DNA of 64,000 bases from Saccharomyces paradoxus. Taxonomy: Eukaryota; Ascomycota; Saccharomycetes; Saccharomycetales; Saccharomycetaceae. The translations under genes and the position numbers were made by a program. Below the pieces are notes generated by a model that was not told the DNA's origin, did no database searches, and worked only from the letters and a program-made list of their open reading frames with translations. The stretch lies in NCBI RefSeq assembly GCF_002079055.1, contig NC_047498.1, positions 585,299 through 649,298 on the forward strand, written 5' to 3'. Below, piece after piece: positions 1 to 11,600 of the stretch (positions are counted from its first letter, which is position 1; the number at the start of each line of letters is the position of its first letter).

Positions 1-2193
1 ATCCTGTTAAAAAAGTGGCCCAGATTATACGCAAGCAGACGATATAAAGATGATGGCAATCTTCGCCTACCATCGTGGAATCAGTCAAGTTTATTTGGTT
101 GGTTAACAGTGTTGTATAAAATACGGGACGAACAAATTCTGGAATATGCAGGTTTAGATGCATACGTATTTTTGAGTTTTTTCAAAATGTGCATAAAATT
201 ACTTTCTATTTTTTGTTTCTTCTCTGTGTGCGTTATATCTCCAGTAAGGTACCATTTTACTGGAAAGATTGATGATGGCAACGATGATGATGACAATGAG
301 AATTCCTTGATGCATCTATTAAAAAGAATTGTGGAGGGAAGTGGCGATGGTGACAATCATTCAGCTCCCGAACGTACAAATGTGTACCTCTGGATGTATG
401 TTATCTTCACATACTTTTTCACCTTTATAGCAATTAAAATGGCAGTCGCGGAAACAAAGCATGTGGTAAGTACTAGACAAGCTTATCTTGGTAAGCAAAA
501 TACCATTACTGATAGAACGATAAGACTCTCAGGCATTCCGATAGAGCTTCGTGATTCAGAAGCCTTAAAGACCAGAATTGAACAATTAAAAATCGGCACT
601 GTTTCATCAATCACTATATGTCGAGAGTGGGGTCCTTTGAACAAACTCTTTCATTGTCGGAAGATGATACTTAAGAACCTGGAACTAAAATATGCAGAAT
701 GTCCAAGAGAGCTCCGTACCCGGCAACCGTACTCGGAGAACTATCACTTATTAGGAAACGGGCAATCAGGCGAAGTTTCGCATGGAGAACATGTCTCACA
801 AAGCAATAATAACGAGGACGATGCGGCACTATATTCTCAAATTTCTCTTGGAGAAAGACCAAAAATGAAAATTGGTTATCGTGGTGTTTTTGGGAAGGAA
901 GTAGATGCCATAGAATATTTGGAACAGCAATTGAAATTCATTGACGCAGAAATTACTGAAGCGAGGAAGCAACACTACTCTGCGACACCTACGGCATTCG
1001 TAACCATGGATTCTGTTGCTAACGCGCAAATGGCAGCTCAGGCTGTATTAGATCCTAGGGTACATTACTTCATAACCAGGTTGGCTCCTGCGCCTCATGA
1101 TATCAAATGGGATCATGTCTGTCTTTCTAGAAAGGACCGATTAACAAAAGTTTATTCTACTACCGTATTTATAGGCCTGTCGAGTTTGTTTTTAGTTATT
1201 CCTGTATCATACTTGGCCACATTGCTAAATTTGAAAACCCTTTCAAAGTTCTGGCCAAGTGTAGGGCAGCTGTTGAAAGATCACCAATGGGCTGCCAACA
1301 TTGTAACAGGATTATTACCAACCTATCTCTTCACGTTGCTTAACTTTGGCATTCCCTATTTTTATGAATATTTGACTTCTTATCAAGGACTGGTATCATA
1401 CAGCGAAGAGGAAATCTCGCTTGTTTCCAAAAATTTCTTTTATATTTTTGTTAACCTATTCTTAGTTTTCACGTTGGCAGGTACCGCATCTAATTATTGG
1501 GCATACCTCAGCGACACTACTAAAATTGCCTATCAACTTGCTACGTCCGTGAAAGAGTTCTCCTTATTCTATGTCGATTTGATTATATTGCAAGGTATTG
1601 GTATGTTCCCGTTTAAGTTATTATTAGTTGGCAGTTTGATCGGCTTTCCTTTGGTGAAAATCAAGGCTAAAACCCCCCGGCAGCGAAATGAACTTTACAA
1701 CCCACCGATATTTAATTTTGGACTACAATTACCACAGCCAATTCTGATTTTGATTATAACGCTGATCTACAGTGTGATGAGCACAAAAATTTTGACGTCG
1801 GGGCTGGCATATTTTATTATTGGGTTTTATGTCTATAAGTATCAATTGATTTTTGCCACAGATCATTTGCCTCATTCTACAGGGAAAGTATGGCCATTGA
1901 TTTTCAGAAGAATCATCGTTGGATTGCTGTTGTTTCAATTAACAATGACAGGAACACTGGCAGGATTTGAAGGAGGATGGGTATTGTCATCTTGTCTCTT
2001 CCCGCTCCCGGTAGTGACTTTATGTTTTCTATATGATTTTGAAAAGAACTATTTGCCGTTGTCAAAATATATTGCTTTAAGTTCAATTCGCGAGTACGAA
2101 AGAGACAATTCTACGGTTAACTCCGCCAACGAGGAAGAGTCGTATGCGTATCCTTACGCTGTGAGTGAATTAGAAGGTCCGATGTTAGATTAA
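1..2193 (+). CDS. CSC1: Csc1-type osmosensitive calcium-permeable cation channel, 5' end cut by the window
   Basis: Reading frame 1 is open from the first base to a TAA at 2191-2193, giving about 730 residues, so the start codon lies upstream of the window. The S. cerevisiae protein (YLR241W) is about 782 residues, so roughly 50 N-terminal residues and the first membrane segment are missing. The visible part has a membrane segment near the start, a long cytosolic loop with an acidic D/N-rich run and a PLN-KLF stretch, then a dense block of membrane helices in the C-terminal half. This is the CSC1/OSCA/TMEM63 architecture. The family conducts calcium and other cations in response to hyperosmotic stress or membrane tension; the substrate here is family knowledge. 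It converges with ARV1 across about 96 bp. Confidence 0.93.
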   Translation: MLLKKWPRLYASRRYKDDGNLRLPSWNQSSLFGWLTVLYKIRDEQILEYAGLDAYVFLSFFKMCIKLLSIFCFFSVCVISPVRYHFTGKIDDGNDDDDNENSLMHLLKRIVEGSGDGDNHSAPERTNVYLWMYVIFTYFFTFIAIKMAVAETKHVVSTRQAYLGKQNTITDRTIRLSGIPIELRDSEALKTRIEQLKIGTVSSITICREWGPLNKLFHCRKMILKNLELKYAECPRELRTRQPYSENYHLLGNGQSGEVSHGEHVSQSNNNEDDAALYSQISLGERPKMKIGYRGVFGKEVDAIEYLEQQLKFIDAEITEARKQHYSATPTAFVTMDSVANAQMAAQAVLDPRVHYFITRLAPAPHDIKWDHVCLSRKDRLTKVYSTTVFIGLSSLFLVIPVSYLATLLNLKTLSKFWPSVGQLLKDHQWAANIVTGLLPTYLFTLLNFGIPYFYEYLTSYQGLVSYSEEEISLVSKNFFYIFVNLFLVFTLAGTASNYWAYLSDTTKIAYQLATSVKEFSLFYVDLIILQGIGMFPFKLLLVGSLIGFPLVKIKAKTPRQRNELYNPPIFNFGLQLPQPILILIITLIYSVMSTKILTSGLAYFIIGFYVYKYQLIFATDHLPHSTGKVWPLIFRRIIVGLLLFQLTMTGTLAGFEGGWVLSSCLFPLPVVTLCFLYDFEKNYLPLSKYIALSSIREYERDNSTVNSANEEESYAYPYAVSELEGPMLD

Positions 2194-2289
2194 GATACCG
2201 AAATGCTATACGTATTTTTATATATTTTGTTGCGAAAATGCTAAAATAAAATTTTTAGTACAAGTAGTACTGGATATTTTTCTATTTGC

Positions 2290-3255
2290 TTATAAAAATA
2301 AATAAGTTCCTGACTTCTGCAGTAGCAACATAAACTCCTGATGGATTAAATTCTTAATAATCGAAAAGTTGAATTTTGCCACGAAAACTATAAGTATTGG
2401 CTTGACTATGCAATAACGTAATAGAGACACACATATAAAAATCTTTATGATATTCCAATAGGAAAGCTTAGTCACAATCTTCAACGATTCAATAATATAG
2501 AAATTAGCTACCCACTTGATGATACTCATCGAAATCAGAGTATCATAAGGCCATATCAACATCAATATGGGAAAAATTTTGGCGCCATACGATAATAGGA
2601 TCGTGTATGATATCACATCCTTTGAAGAAACGGACAGTTGTCGCCAATGCAGCTTTTTCAGTATGAAATACTGAATAAATGTGTGAAATAAACAAACGTC
2701 AAGAATACAATAACTTGCAAAGTAAAGATATTGTATTGGTGGGCTCCAGGTAAACACTTTATTTGTGATGGTATTGCGCATGATTGCCGAGTCCCATTTG
2801 AAGCTTTCTGGCAATTTCTTTGAAAGCATGATGAGCTTACCATCATTATTGTTACGGTTCAAATAGTAGATGTATTTACTCTCCTCAGTAACCCAAGTTA
2901 AATAAATCTCGAACGATAGTAACAGAAGCCAAAGGCGATTTAATCGGTCATATTTACAAAACCAGTTCTTGATATTAAATATCAAAGCTTGCGTATAATC
3001 ACGCAAACACTGGCAATCATTTAGCGCTTTTCCTCTCGGATATTTTGAGAGATGCAATTCCAAAGAATTGAATACCAAGTGTCTATATGCACCTGCTTTT
3101 AATAGTAGCAGATCAATAAACAACAGGACGTTGTCAATCTCGACGTATTTGTCCACTGTATCTTTGCAGAATGGACAATCTGTCAACTGAATGTGGTCAT
3201 TTGAATACACTGTATAAAGCGAATCTACAGATCGCATGCACGTTATGCATATCAT
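2290..3255 (-). CDS. ARV1: Arv1, ER sterol/GPI lipid-homeostasis membrane protein
   Basis: This 321-residue protein has the length of S. cerevisiae Arv1 (YLR242C). The N-terminus carries the Arv1 homology domain with a four-cysteine zinc-site pattern, C3-x2-C6 and C27-x2-C30, followed by several hydrophobic membrane segments to the C-terminus. Arv1 sits in the ER and Golgi, where it supports sterol distribution, sphingolipid metabolism and early GPI-anchor synthesis (family knowledge). The start MICITC is the only sensible one because it places the first cysteine pair at the N-terminus. The gene is divergent from GPN3 with a 321-bp shared upstream region. About 7% of residues differ from the S. 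cerevisiae protein as I remember it, which argues for a sister species. Confidence 0.95.
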   Translation of the reverse strand: MICITCMRSVDSLYTVYSNDHIQLTDCPFCKDTVDKYVEIDNVLLFIDLLLLKAGAYRHLVFNSLELHLSKYPRGKALNDCQCLRDYTQALIFNIKNWFCKYDRLNRLWLLLLSFEIYLTWVTEESKYIYYLNRNNNDGKLIMLSKKLPESFKWDSAIMRNTITNKVFTWSPPIQYLYFASYCILDVCLFHTFIQYFILKKLHWRQLSVSSKDVISYTILLSYGAKIFPILMLIWPYDTLISMSIIKWVANFYIIESLKIVTKLSYWNIIKIFICVSLLRYCIVKPILIVFVAKFNFSIIKNLIHQEFMLLLQKSGTYLFL

Positions 3256-3576
3256 CGTCTATCACAACTAAAATCTACTTTTTGATACGCTTCATTCGTT
3301 CCCCGCTGCACCAAATCTACCTTCTATGCAGCGACAAGAGTTCTTCAGCTTGAGTTATATCAATAATGTTTTCGAATCACCAATAATTCACATAGGGCCA
3401 TTCACTTTAGCCCGCTGTCCCTAAACTGAAAAAATACTAAGAAAAATTTTGCAAAAAATCTTAAATGATGAGCTAAAAGATCAAAAAAGAGAAACTAATA
3501 AATAAGAGGTTGACAGAGCGTTTCGACTACGAAAAGATAATTAGACAAGTTCAAGGATAGTAATAAACATAGAAAG
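3256..3576. promoter_or_regulatory. ARV1-GPN3 divergent promoter region
   Basis: This 321-bp gap separates two divergent start codons, so both promoters must lie in it. It is AT-rich towards GPN3, with A-tracts near 3428-3490. I see no strong known factor site and no further gene. Confidence 0.6.
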
Positions 3577-4395
3577 ATGTCTCGCGTTGGTGTTATGGTG
3601 CTAGGACCTGCAGGTGCGGGGAAAAGCACATTCTGCAATTCCATTATATCGCATATGCAAACTGTAGGACGAAGAGCACATATTGTAAATTTAGATCCTG
3701 CTGCAGAGGCTACCAAGTATGAGTTTACTATTGACATTAGGGATTTAATTTCCTTGGATGATGTCATGGAAGAAATGGATTTGGGCCCCAATGGTGCACT
3801 AATATATTGCTTCGAATATCTTTTGAATAATTTAGACTGGCTTGACGAGGAGATCGGAGATTTCAACGATGAATATTTGATCTTTGACTGTCCCGGCCAA
3901 ATTGAACTATACACGCATATCCCTGTCTTACCGAACATAGTGCGCCATTTAACCCAACAATTAAATTTCAACCTTTGCGCCACATACCTTTTGGAGGCGC
4001 CATTTGTGATAGATAGCTCAAAATTCTTTAGTGGAGCACTATCTGCTATGTCTGCGATGATTCTATTGGAGCTACCCCATATCAATGTGTTGAGCAAATT
4101 AGACTTGATAAAGGGCGACATCAATAAAAAAAAACTGAAAAGATTTTTGAATCCCGATGCAATGTTATTAATGGAAACAGAAGGAATGAACCAAGCATCC
4201 AACCCTAAATTTCTAAAATTAAATCAATGTATAGCCAATCTCGTTGATGATTTCGGTATGGTTCAGTTCTTACCTTTGGAATCTAATAATCCCGACAGTA
4301 TAGCAACCATATTATCGTATGTCGATGATATAACACAATGGGCAGAAGGACAAGAGCAGAAAGAGCCCAACGACCAAATAGATATCGAAGAATAG
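3577..4395 (+). CDS. GPN3: GPN-loop GTPase 3, RNA polymerase II assembly and import
   Basis: The 272-residue protein matches YLR243W. It has a Walker A loop GPAGAGKST at residues 10-18, the family-defining Gly-Pro-Asn triplet at 70-72 and a DCPGQIE G3 motif at 105-111. GPN GTPases act as dimers in the cytoplasm; Gpn3 works with Npa3/Gpn1 and Gpn2 in assembling RNA polymerases and bringing them into the nucleus (family knowledge). The C-terminus is acidic (QIDIEE). The ATG is preceded by AAAG, a good yeast context. Its 3' end is tail-to-tail with MAP1, with about 150 bp between the stop codons. Confidence 0.96.
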   Translation: MSRVGVMVLGPAGAGKSTFCNSIISHMQTVGRRAHIVNLDPAAEATKYEFTIDIRDLISLDDVMEEMDLGPNGALIYCFEYLLNNLDWLDEEIGDFNDEYLIFDCPGQIELYTHIPVLPNIVRHLTQQLNFNLCATYLLEAPFVIDSSKFFSGALSAMSAMILLELPHINVLSKLDLIKGDINKKKLKRFLNPDAMLLMETEGMNQASNPKFLKLNQCIANLVDDFGMVQFLPLESNNPDSIATILSYVDDITQWAEGQEQKEPNDQIDIEE

Positions 4396-4543
4396 TTATA
4401 GAAAAAATTATATACGCTTGATTCATATGGAAAAAGTGCGAAAGAAAAAAAATAGCTTCTCGTAGCCACCAATTCAGACTCGGGAAAAGTACAAGTTTAG
4501 GTTTCTATTGATTTCTATATGTATAAGAAAGAAATGCCTAGAT

Positions 4544-5707
4544 CTATTTAATTCTTTGTCTTGGACCACCTGGAGATTTCTTACTCCTGGCCGTTAGGAT
4601 TTCAACACCATGTTCGGTAACCAACAGAGTATGTTCAAATTGAGCACTCAATTTACCATCTTGAGTGGTAGAAGTCCAGTCATCAGGCCAGGTCATATCC
4701 TTCCAAGTACCCTCATTAATCATAGGTTCGATGGTGAAAACCATACCCGGTTTCATAACACCAGGTGTCCTATTCTTGGCGTAATGAGGAATATTGGGGG
4801 AACAGTGGAAAAACTCACCAACACCATGTCCACAATAGGTTCTTACTACACTGCACTTATTTTCGGCAGCATGTTTCTCAATATGATCACCTAACTCTTG
4901 AAAGGTAGTACCTGGCTTACACATTTTAATGGCTAGCTTCAAACATTCTCTTGATGTCTCAGTGGTATTAAGAGCTTCCTTAGAAATGTTCTCACCAACA
5001 TAATACGTTTCGTTTAAGTCAGCATGATAACCTTGGTAGTATAAGGAAACATCCAAATTGACAATATCACCTTCCTTCAATACGGTTTTGTCAGGCACAC
5101 CGTGACAGATAACTTCATTGACAGAGGTACAGAGGGATTTAGGGAAATTGTAGTAGTTGAGAGGGGAAGGATAAGCACCTCTCTTGATTGTTTCATTGTG
5201 AACGATTTCATCTAATTCATCTGTAGTAATACCTGGTCTGACCTGAGCAGCGGCAATATCAAGAACCTCTCTACCCAACATGCAGGCCTTTCTAATCTTT
5301 TTAATTTGGTCCTTCTTGTAGATAGGAATGTTGTTAAGTCTGTCGTTTCTTTGTTCACTAACTGGCAGTCCGTTGGCAGCCCAATCTGGTTTAGGAATAT
5401 CTTCAGGGACGTATCTCTTTGGAGTCAAAGGATATGAAGCCTTCACTTTACCGGAATATTTGAATTTTGGGAAGGGATCATAAGCACCTTTCAAACCGTC
5501 TTTAGCATTGTGCAAAGATTTGTGAGCCTTGTAGTTGTTTTCATAACAGCTTGTGTCACAAAAAATGGAAACGATGCCCTGTTTTAGACATACAGGACAC
5601 TTCATTTGGGACGAAGTCTCCCTACCACATTGCAAACCGGCACAATGTATCTTGGTAGGATCAGAATTCTGTTCGGAAGCGGTAACTGTTGTAGTAGTTG
5701 TGGCCAT
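4544..5707 (-). CDS. MAP1: Methionine aminopeptidase 1
   Basis: This 387-residue enzyme removes the initiator methionine from nascent proteins on the ribosome when the second residue is small. The N-terminal region (about residues 22-66) is a Cys/His-rich zinc-finger domain, typical of eukaryotic type 1 enzymes and used for ribosome association. The pita-bread catalytic fold follows, with all five metal ligands in place: D219, D230, H294, E327 and E358. Length and residues fit S. cerevisiae Map1 (YLR244C). An early threonine run (MATTTTTVTA) is present. MAP1 and CDD1 run in tandem on the minus strand, 169 bp apart, with an A/T-rich tract upstream of the ATG. Confidence 0.97.
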   Translation of the reverse strand: MATTTTTVTASEQNSDPTKIHCAGLQCGRETSSQMKCPVCLKQGIVSIFCDTSCYENNYKAHKSLHNAKDGLKGAYDPFPKFKYSGKVKASYPLTPKRYVPEDIPKPDWAANGLPVSEQRNDRLNNIPIYKKDQIKKIRKACMLGREVLDIAAAQVRPGITTDELDEIVHNETIKRGAYPSPLNYYNFPKSLCTSVNEVICHGVPDKTVLKEGDIVNLDVSLYYQGYHADLNETYYVGENISKEALNTTETSRECLKLAIKMCKPGTTFQELGDHIEKHAAENKCSVVRTYCGHGVGEFFHCSPNIPHYAKNRTPGVMKPGMVFTIEPMINEGTWKDMTWPDDWTSTTQDGKLSAQFEHTLLVTEHGVEILTARSKKSPGGPRQRIK

Positions 5708-5876
5708 CGTACAATTTTTTGCTTATTTTCTCTTGGTAAGAATAAAGACAATAGCGTTCTTGGGATGAATAATGATAATTTCAGATTTTTCTTCTTAAAA
5801 TGAAAAAGAAAAAAAAAAAAGGAAAAATAAAAAATTTTCACTTCCATTTCGGGGAGCAGCCAAATAAAGATTGCTG

Positions 5877-6305
5877 CTAGCTTAAATGGGAGGGACCAAA
5901 AGCCATGGGCAGCAGCTCCCCCATGGTCATGACTTCAGAACGGGAACCTGTCGAGTTGAGCATAACGATTGGAAAGTCCTTGATCACAAATTCATTGATA
6001 AATTGTCTGCAAACACCGCAAGGAGACACGCACTCATCCTTAGAATCGCCACATATGACCATGCATTTCCATCCCGAGCGGTAACCTGCCATCACGGCTT
6101 GTATCATAGCAGATCGTTCTGCACATATACAATTACTGTAGCTTGCATTCTCTACATTAGCGCCCGTGAAGATAACGTCGTCATTTGTTAATATGGAACA
6201 ACCTACACGAAAGTGAGAGTAGGGGCTGTAGGAGAGCTCGCACGCCTTCAGTGCCGCCTTTTTCAAAGCCTCCAGTTGTCTGTCCTCTATGCTACGTACT
6301 TTCAT
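5877..6305 (-). CDS. CDD1: Cytidine deaminase
   Basis: The 142-residue product deaminates cytidine and deoxycytidine to uridine forms in pyrimidine salvage. The zinc-dependent active site is intact: C61-A-E63 with C96 and C99 in a PCGVC motif, where the three cysteines bind zinc and E63 transfers the proton. I chose the ATG at 6305 (MKVRSIED) because it matches the S. cerevisiae protein length. An in-frame ATG 24 bp upstream, at 6329, would add MVKQGYKV and lies in a better A-rich context, so the N-terminus is uncertain. The gene is divergent from ERF2 across about 190 bp. Confidence 0.93.
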   Translation of the reverse strand: MKVRSIEDRQLEALKKAALKACELSYSPYSHFRVGCSILTNDDVIFTGANVENASYSNCICAERSAMIQAVMAGYRSGWKCMVICGDSKDECVSPCGVCRQFINEFVIKDFPIVMLNSTGSRSEVMTMGELLPMAFGPSHLS

Positions 6306-6492
6306 TACCTTATATCCTTGTTTGACCATTTTCCTTTGACTTTTTTGGCTTCTTGTATATAAACAGTTTGTGTTTATTTATGCCAAACCATTCGGAAATT
6401 GGCGAGCAGCGCCTTATCAAGATTACAGTTTGAACATATAAAACGTAAAAGCAAAAGAGCGTAAGGTAACAAGAAGGGAAACACGGGAGATA

Positions 6493-7563
6493 ATGGCCTT
6501 GGTTTCTAGAAGGTCGACTAGATCGGAAAGCACCTCAATAACAAAGGAAGAGCATACTGGAGGAGCTTCGCTGACGAAGTTGTTCTTTCGATGGCTTGTT
6601 ACCTTGGAGGGTGATCAGGATATAAATGATGGAAAAGGTTACATATCGATCCCTAACGTTTCGAATTATATATTCTTCCTTGGTGGCAGGTTCAGAACGG
6701 TGAAAAGTGCCAAACCCTTGTGGTTGGGTGTTCTCTTCGTTATAATATGTCCTATGGTTCTCTTTTCTATCTTTGAGACACATAAATTGTGGCATACCCA
6801 AAATGGTTATAAAGTGCTGGTCATTTTCTTTTACTATTTTTGGGCCATAACGCTAATATCTTTCATCAGAACAGCTACCAGTGATCCTGGCGTTCTTCCG
6901 AGAAATATTCATTTGGGTCAACTACGAAATAATTATCAGATCCCGCAAGAATATTACAACTTGATTACACTACCAACACACTCTTCAGTTTTAAAAGACA
7001 TTACTATCAAGTATTGTCCATCATGCAGGATATGGAGGCCACCTCGGTCTTCTCATTGTTCAACATGTAACGTCTGCGTGATGGTTCACGACCACCATTG
7101 TATATGGGTCAATAATTGCATAGGAAAAAGGAACTACCGGTTCTTTTTAATATTTCTATTAAGTGCAATATTTTCGTCAATTATCTTATTGGCTAATTGT
7201 ACGATCCATATCGCACGAGAGTCTGGAGGGCCTCGCGATTATCCCGTGGCAATATTGTTACTCTGCTATGCTGGGCTAACCTTATGGTATCCGGCGATAC
7301 TATTTACCTATCACATATTCATGGCAGGTAACCAGCAAACCACAAGAGAATTTTTGAAAGGTATCGGATCAAAGAAAAACCCTGTATTTCATCGTGTGGT
7401 TAAAGAGCAAAACATATTTGATAAAGGTTCCTTTTTGAAAAATCTAGGTCACTTGATGTTAGAACCAAGAGGCCCAAGCTTTGTCAGTGCGAGAAAGCCG
7501 CATGAAGCTGGAGATTGGAGATTCATGAATTTATCACCGGTACACAGCTTTGAAAAAATATAG
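6493..7563 (+). CDS. ERF2: Erf2, DHHC catalytic subunit of Ras palmitoyltransferase
   Basis: The 356-residue protein (S. cerevisiae about 359) carries the cysteine-rich DHHC domain at about residues 170-220. The catalytic Asp-His-His-Cys is at 200-203, followed by a conserved WVNNCIGKRNYRFF block. Two membrane segments lie before it (about 76-94 and 108-126) and two after it, the four-helix layout of the family. Erf2 with Erf4/Shr5 palmitoylates Ras2 at the ER (family knowledge). The start ATG follows a GGGAGATA context and is the first in frame. The gene is followed by a solitary LTR region and tRNA-Leu. Confidence 0.96.
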   Translation: MALVSRRSTRSESTSITKEEHTGGASLTKLFFRWLVTLEGDQDINDGKGYISIPNVSNYIFFLGGRFRTVKSAKPLWLGVLFVIICPMVLFSIFETHKLWHTQNGYKVLVIFFYYFWAITLISFIRTATSDPGVLPRNIHLGQLRNNYQIPQEYYNLITLPTHSSVLKDITIKYCPSCRIWRPPRSSHCSTCNVCVMVHDHHCIWVNNCIGKRNYRFFLIFLLSAIFSSIILLANCTIHIARESGGPRDYPVAILLLCYAGLTLWYPAILFTYHIFMAGNQQTTREFLKGIGSKKNPVFHRVVKEQNIFDKGSFLKNLGHLMLEPRGPSFVSARKPHEAGDWRFMNLSPVHSFEKI

Positions 7564-7791
7564 AAAATATCAGGAAGTATAGATCTACATAACCCTATTA
7601 TTTTTTATTTTATCCAATGAACCAGGATAAGTTCCTGATATGAAAATGACTCAGTTATGCATAAAACATAAAACACTTAAAAGAGTGATGGCAGCCATAA
7701 TATAGGTTGAGCATGCACAAATATAACATCGAAAGTCGGTTGAAACCTCGTTCAAAACTTTGGTAAATAAGTTTGTTAGTAAAGACCCTTT
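7564..7791. other. ERF2 3' flank before the LTR
   Basis: This AT-rich, non-coding stretch of about 228 bp presumably holds the ERF2 3' UTR and poly(A) signals. I see no gene or repeat in it. Confidence 0.5.
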
Positions 7792-8356
7792 TGTTGTATT
7801 ACGTACTCGAGTAATACCGGGTGTCTTTACAATGCTAATATACAGTCTTAGAAAGTAACTTGTCTCATATAATCTATATAAGATTTGAATCTAATTAAAG
7901 GGTGGAAGCACAGGATCTCGGATCCAAACTAATTGCTCAGGTATTTATAAATTTTGAGAGTTGGGTGAATAATTAGATAATTGTTGGGATTCCATTGTTA
8001 CTAAAGGCTATAATATTAGGTATACAGAATATACTAGAAGTTCTCCTCGAGGATATAGGAATCCATAAAAGGGAATCGATAGTTCTACATAATGTTATTA
8101 CCTTATCTTCTTTGCTTTTATATGTTGTCATTCACTTTCCTATTACATTATCAATCCCATTTCAGCTTCCATTAGATTGGATGACTGTTTCTCAATCTTT
8201 ATGCCATCCTCTTGCACCGCATATTATAATATAATATTAAATAGATGATATTAGAATTTCATTCCAACACTATTGTTTCGTACGTGTTTCATACATGTTT
8301 TATGTCTAGGTTGGTAAATCTAGTAATGCTGAGGTACCTCATTTTGAGATACAACA
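7792..8356 (+). mobile_element. Ty3 (sigma) LTR, interrupted by a Ty1-type LTR
   Basis: The element starts TGTTGTATTACG and ends GAGATACAACA, the termini of Ty3 sigma LTRs. It closely matches the second copy at 31033-31375. The middle is occupied by a Ty1-type LTR on the opposite strand (7955-8269). Compared with the other copy, about 60 bp of sigma sequence is absent around the insertion. No Ty3 internal region is present. The end is 15 bp upstream of the mature tRNA-Leu, the position expected for Ty3, which integrates at Pol III start sites. The two flanks do not show matching 5-bp target duplications, so it is an old, rearranged fossil. Confidence 0.9.
7955..8269 (-). mobile_element. Ty1/Ty2-type (delta-like) LTR nested in the Ty3 LTR
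   Basis: Read on the minus strand this is about 315 bp, starting TGTTGGAATG and ending TTCTCA, the termini of Ty1/Ty2 delta LTRs. It closely resembles the LTR at 61944-62261. It lies inside the sigma LTR, so it arrived later. No internal Ty1 region remains and no clear target duplication is visible, consistent with LTR-LTR recombination or a deletion after insertion. Confidence 0.88.
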
Positions 8357-8371
8357 TTTCACCAGATAATC

Positions 8372-8486
8372 GGTTGTTTGGCCGAGCGGTCTAAGGCGCC
8401 TGATTCAAGAAAACATCTTGGCCGCAGTTAACTGTGGGAATACTCAGGTATCGTAAGATGCAAGAGTTCGAATCTCTTAGCAACCA
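8372..8486 (+). tRNA. tL(CAA): tRNA-Leu(CAA) with intron
   Basis: The acceptor stem GGTTGTT pairs with AGCAACC (one G-U), followed by discriminator A at 8486. The D-arm motif TGGCCGAGCGGTCTAAGGC and the T-arm GAGTTCGAATCTC (B box) are both present. The anticodon CAA sits in the loop at 8406-8408. An intron of about 33 nt follows the base 3' of the anticodon (about 8410-8442), as in S. cerevisiae tRNA-Leu(CAA). A variable arm between 8449 and 8459 fits a class II tRNA. A T6 run at 8491-8496 is the Pol III terminator. Confidence 0.97.
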
Positions 8487-8670
8487 TTATTTTTTTCTGA
8501 AAACTCTTGAAACTGATATTGCAAATGTTTTCTTATACAGTTGCCAGGCAGCGTGCAACAAACCGCCTTCCTAAAAAATTGGATAAATGTTATTTACTGC
8601 AACTCTTCCAATAAAATTCAAAGGATTTATTTTTCGATATATCTAGTGCTTGGTTTAAAGTTATACTTCT

Positions 8671-11600
8671 CTAATCACTGCCGTGAAAAAAGCAATTCCA
8701 TAAGTGTTCATTGCTGACTTCTTGGTCGCCCACACTTATCTCAAACTTCACATCATCATTTTCTTCGTCGTCTCTCTCGCCTTGTGTACTGTCGTGATTA
8801 TCGCTTCTTTTTGACTTTTCCTTCCTTTTGCGCTCTTCGAGTATACATTTATATCTGAGAATGTTTTCTTCAATCGTATTTTTAATCATGAAGTTCCATA
8901 CAAAAGTTTCTCTATCTTGTCCTATACGATTATTCCTTCCCATGGCCTGTAGCTCATCACTATTATTAAGTATAGGATCTAGCAGGAAAATGTGTTTTGC
9001 ATTGATCAAATTTAGTCCTGCACCTAAAGTTTTCACGTTTAAGAGTAGGCAAGTCACCGAAGGCTGACGTTTAAAGTTATTTATAGTCTCACCGACACCG
9101 GCTGTATTGGATAAACATGCCAAATATTCAATGTGATACAATTTTAAGACCTTGCCAATGACCTTTAAATATTCTGTCTTTTGAGAGTACAGAATAACTT
9201 GTGGCGGATCATCGTTTTCCTGCTCACTTTTTAATCTCAGATAAGATATTAACTTGATAACGAAATCAATCTTAGCGCCAAAGCTTTCCTTTATGTGAAT
9301 TTGATGAACTTCATTGATTTGATGGAATTGCTTGTACTTATTTCCAAATAATTTTTCCACCTCGCTCATATTAGATAAAATAGAATTTCCATTCAAATTA
9401 TCTTGAGACGAATCGGCACCCTCCCTTTGTGGTTCCTGAACTTGCTTTTCCTTCCTTTCCGTTGAGTTCTTGAATTTAAAGTTGTAAACCTCCGATACAC
9501 TACAGAAACTTTTGCATATAGGGCATTTACTGTGAGCTCGTAACCAAGTAAGGATACAATTCTTGCAAAAATAATGCCCACACTTAATAATAGCACCCAT
9601 TTCAACTTCTCCCAAACAGATAGAGCAGCTCAATATTTGATTATCGTTCAATGTGTCTTTTAACTTGGACAGATTCTTTAAATATATTAACCGTGATTCG
9701 GTGTTGTTGATTTTTGCATCCAGTGTACCGCCCAATGACTTATTAATAGTTCTTGTTAGATGGCCGAGTTGTGGCGGGCTCAAAGAATGCAGGGACACCA
9801 AAGAATCGGAAATTCTTTGTAACTGGCTATAATACTCGGTCTTGGCATTATAAATTGATCCCAGACTTTTCAATGATTCTCTAATCTGCTTATTGTACTT
9901 GAACAGATTTTTACTTTCCTTCTCATACTGAAGTAAGTAGTCTTCAAAATTTTGAATGGAGGATTCGCTTTCACTGTTTAAAGATATTCGTCTTACTATT
10001 CTACTATTCTTCACTTCATCAAAGATAGCTCGTAAAGGTGTTCCTGAAATCAAGTGCAAGTTGTTCAACAACTGCTTTTGATATTTTGAAATCATTGATC
10101 CTTCTGGTACCAAATGCTTAGGGATTTTAACTTCTGACTCTGAAGTTAGAATATTGTCCCTATTCTGTAAAATTATCTCCAAGCAACCAAGAAGACTGAA
10201 TATTTTATCTTGACTATCGATCGACGTTGAGTATTCTTCATTGTCGATAATTTTATTACCAGTATCATTGTCCTCTGTACTGTAGACTGGTTCATAGATG
10301 GTAAGGAGTAACTCATCCAACAACTCGTTGAAGTTTTTAGTTTGTTCATTCAATCTTTCTATTAATTTACTTAAAGACTTGAAACAACGGGATACTGCCA
10401 AATTAGATGAGTAGTCATTTTTGTGATCAAACTCAATATTCATTAAACGTAAAGGTATATTGCTCGTAGTGTGAGCAAATCTAGTTCTGGCGATTTTAAT
10501 TGTCGTATCAACTTTTCTAGCCTCAGAGGAAAGGATTAATTTTCTCAAAATTTCTGCATTTCTGTAATTTTCTTGTTCTAAAAGTCTATTGTTTTCAATT
10601 TCTTCCAATTCATTCTTTGGAAAAATATCAGAATATACCAATTTTTCAGTTTTCTCTTCATGATGCTTGTCATCAGCTTCTTCTAGCTTACGAGAGCCCA
10701 AGTTGTAATAAACAGAACCGAGGAAGAAATAGCAATCATGCAGCAAATTCATCATAGCACGTAATCCTTTCTTCTTTAGGTGGTCGGATAATATTTCCTC
10801 ATCGCTGTGATTATCGTGGTTCTTAGCAGCAGTTGGTCGTCTATTACTTTCTTCACCAGAAAATGTTCCCTCTTCGTCAAATTTTTCGTTCATCTGTCCG
10901 TCTTCATCTTCACTAAGGTTCAACGACTTATCAAACGGATCCTCGACGTTGAATTTTCGGCGTATGTGTATTATCAAATCGTCTCGGATTTTTATAAATG
11001 ATTCAAGGGCTTTGGTCGGTGTGTTGAAAACTTCAAGTTCGTACTGTGCCTGCTTGATCGATAAATGGAATCTCTCTCTGTAATAGCCAATTAGATTGTC
11101 AAATGCGTCCATCCGCATAGAAATTAAAATATCGTCTATATTTGAAATCTTTGTCAAATGCCCATGAAGACGCTTCTGTCGGGTATTTAAAATTTCTGGA
11201 AATAATGCGTGGCAACATATGTATCGCAGTCTAGCTAACCATTCGTTTAGGAAGGCATTAGTTACACGAGGTGACCCACTGCCATCTGAATTATAGCCAC
11301 TTAACTCTAAAAAGTTGTTCCAAAGATTCAGATAATTGTCCCACTCGATAGGCGCAAACTCCAGGGGAATGATGAAGTTGTGTTGTTGAGGGATATGAAT
11401 TTGAGACGCAACATCGGCTTTAGAATGCCTTATACAAAGGTCATACCTATAAAAAATGTTCATGCACTCTTTGATAGAAAACCGAACACCCTTTAATTGA
11501 CATATCAAATCATTGCTGGTGTAATCGTTAACCTCATTTCTCAGTTTTATTTCTTCTTGAAGAGCCCGAATAAAATCAACCTCATCACAGAATGGATGCA

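Noticed and set aside
4610-4894. 94-codon frame antisense to MAP1
   Set aside because: Fully inside MAP1, whose five metal ligands and family motifs are intact on the other strand.
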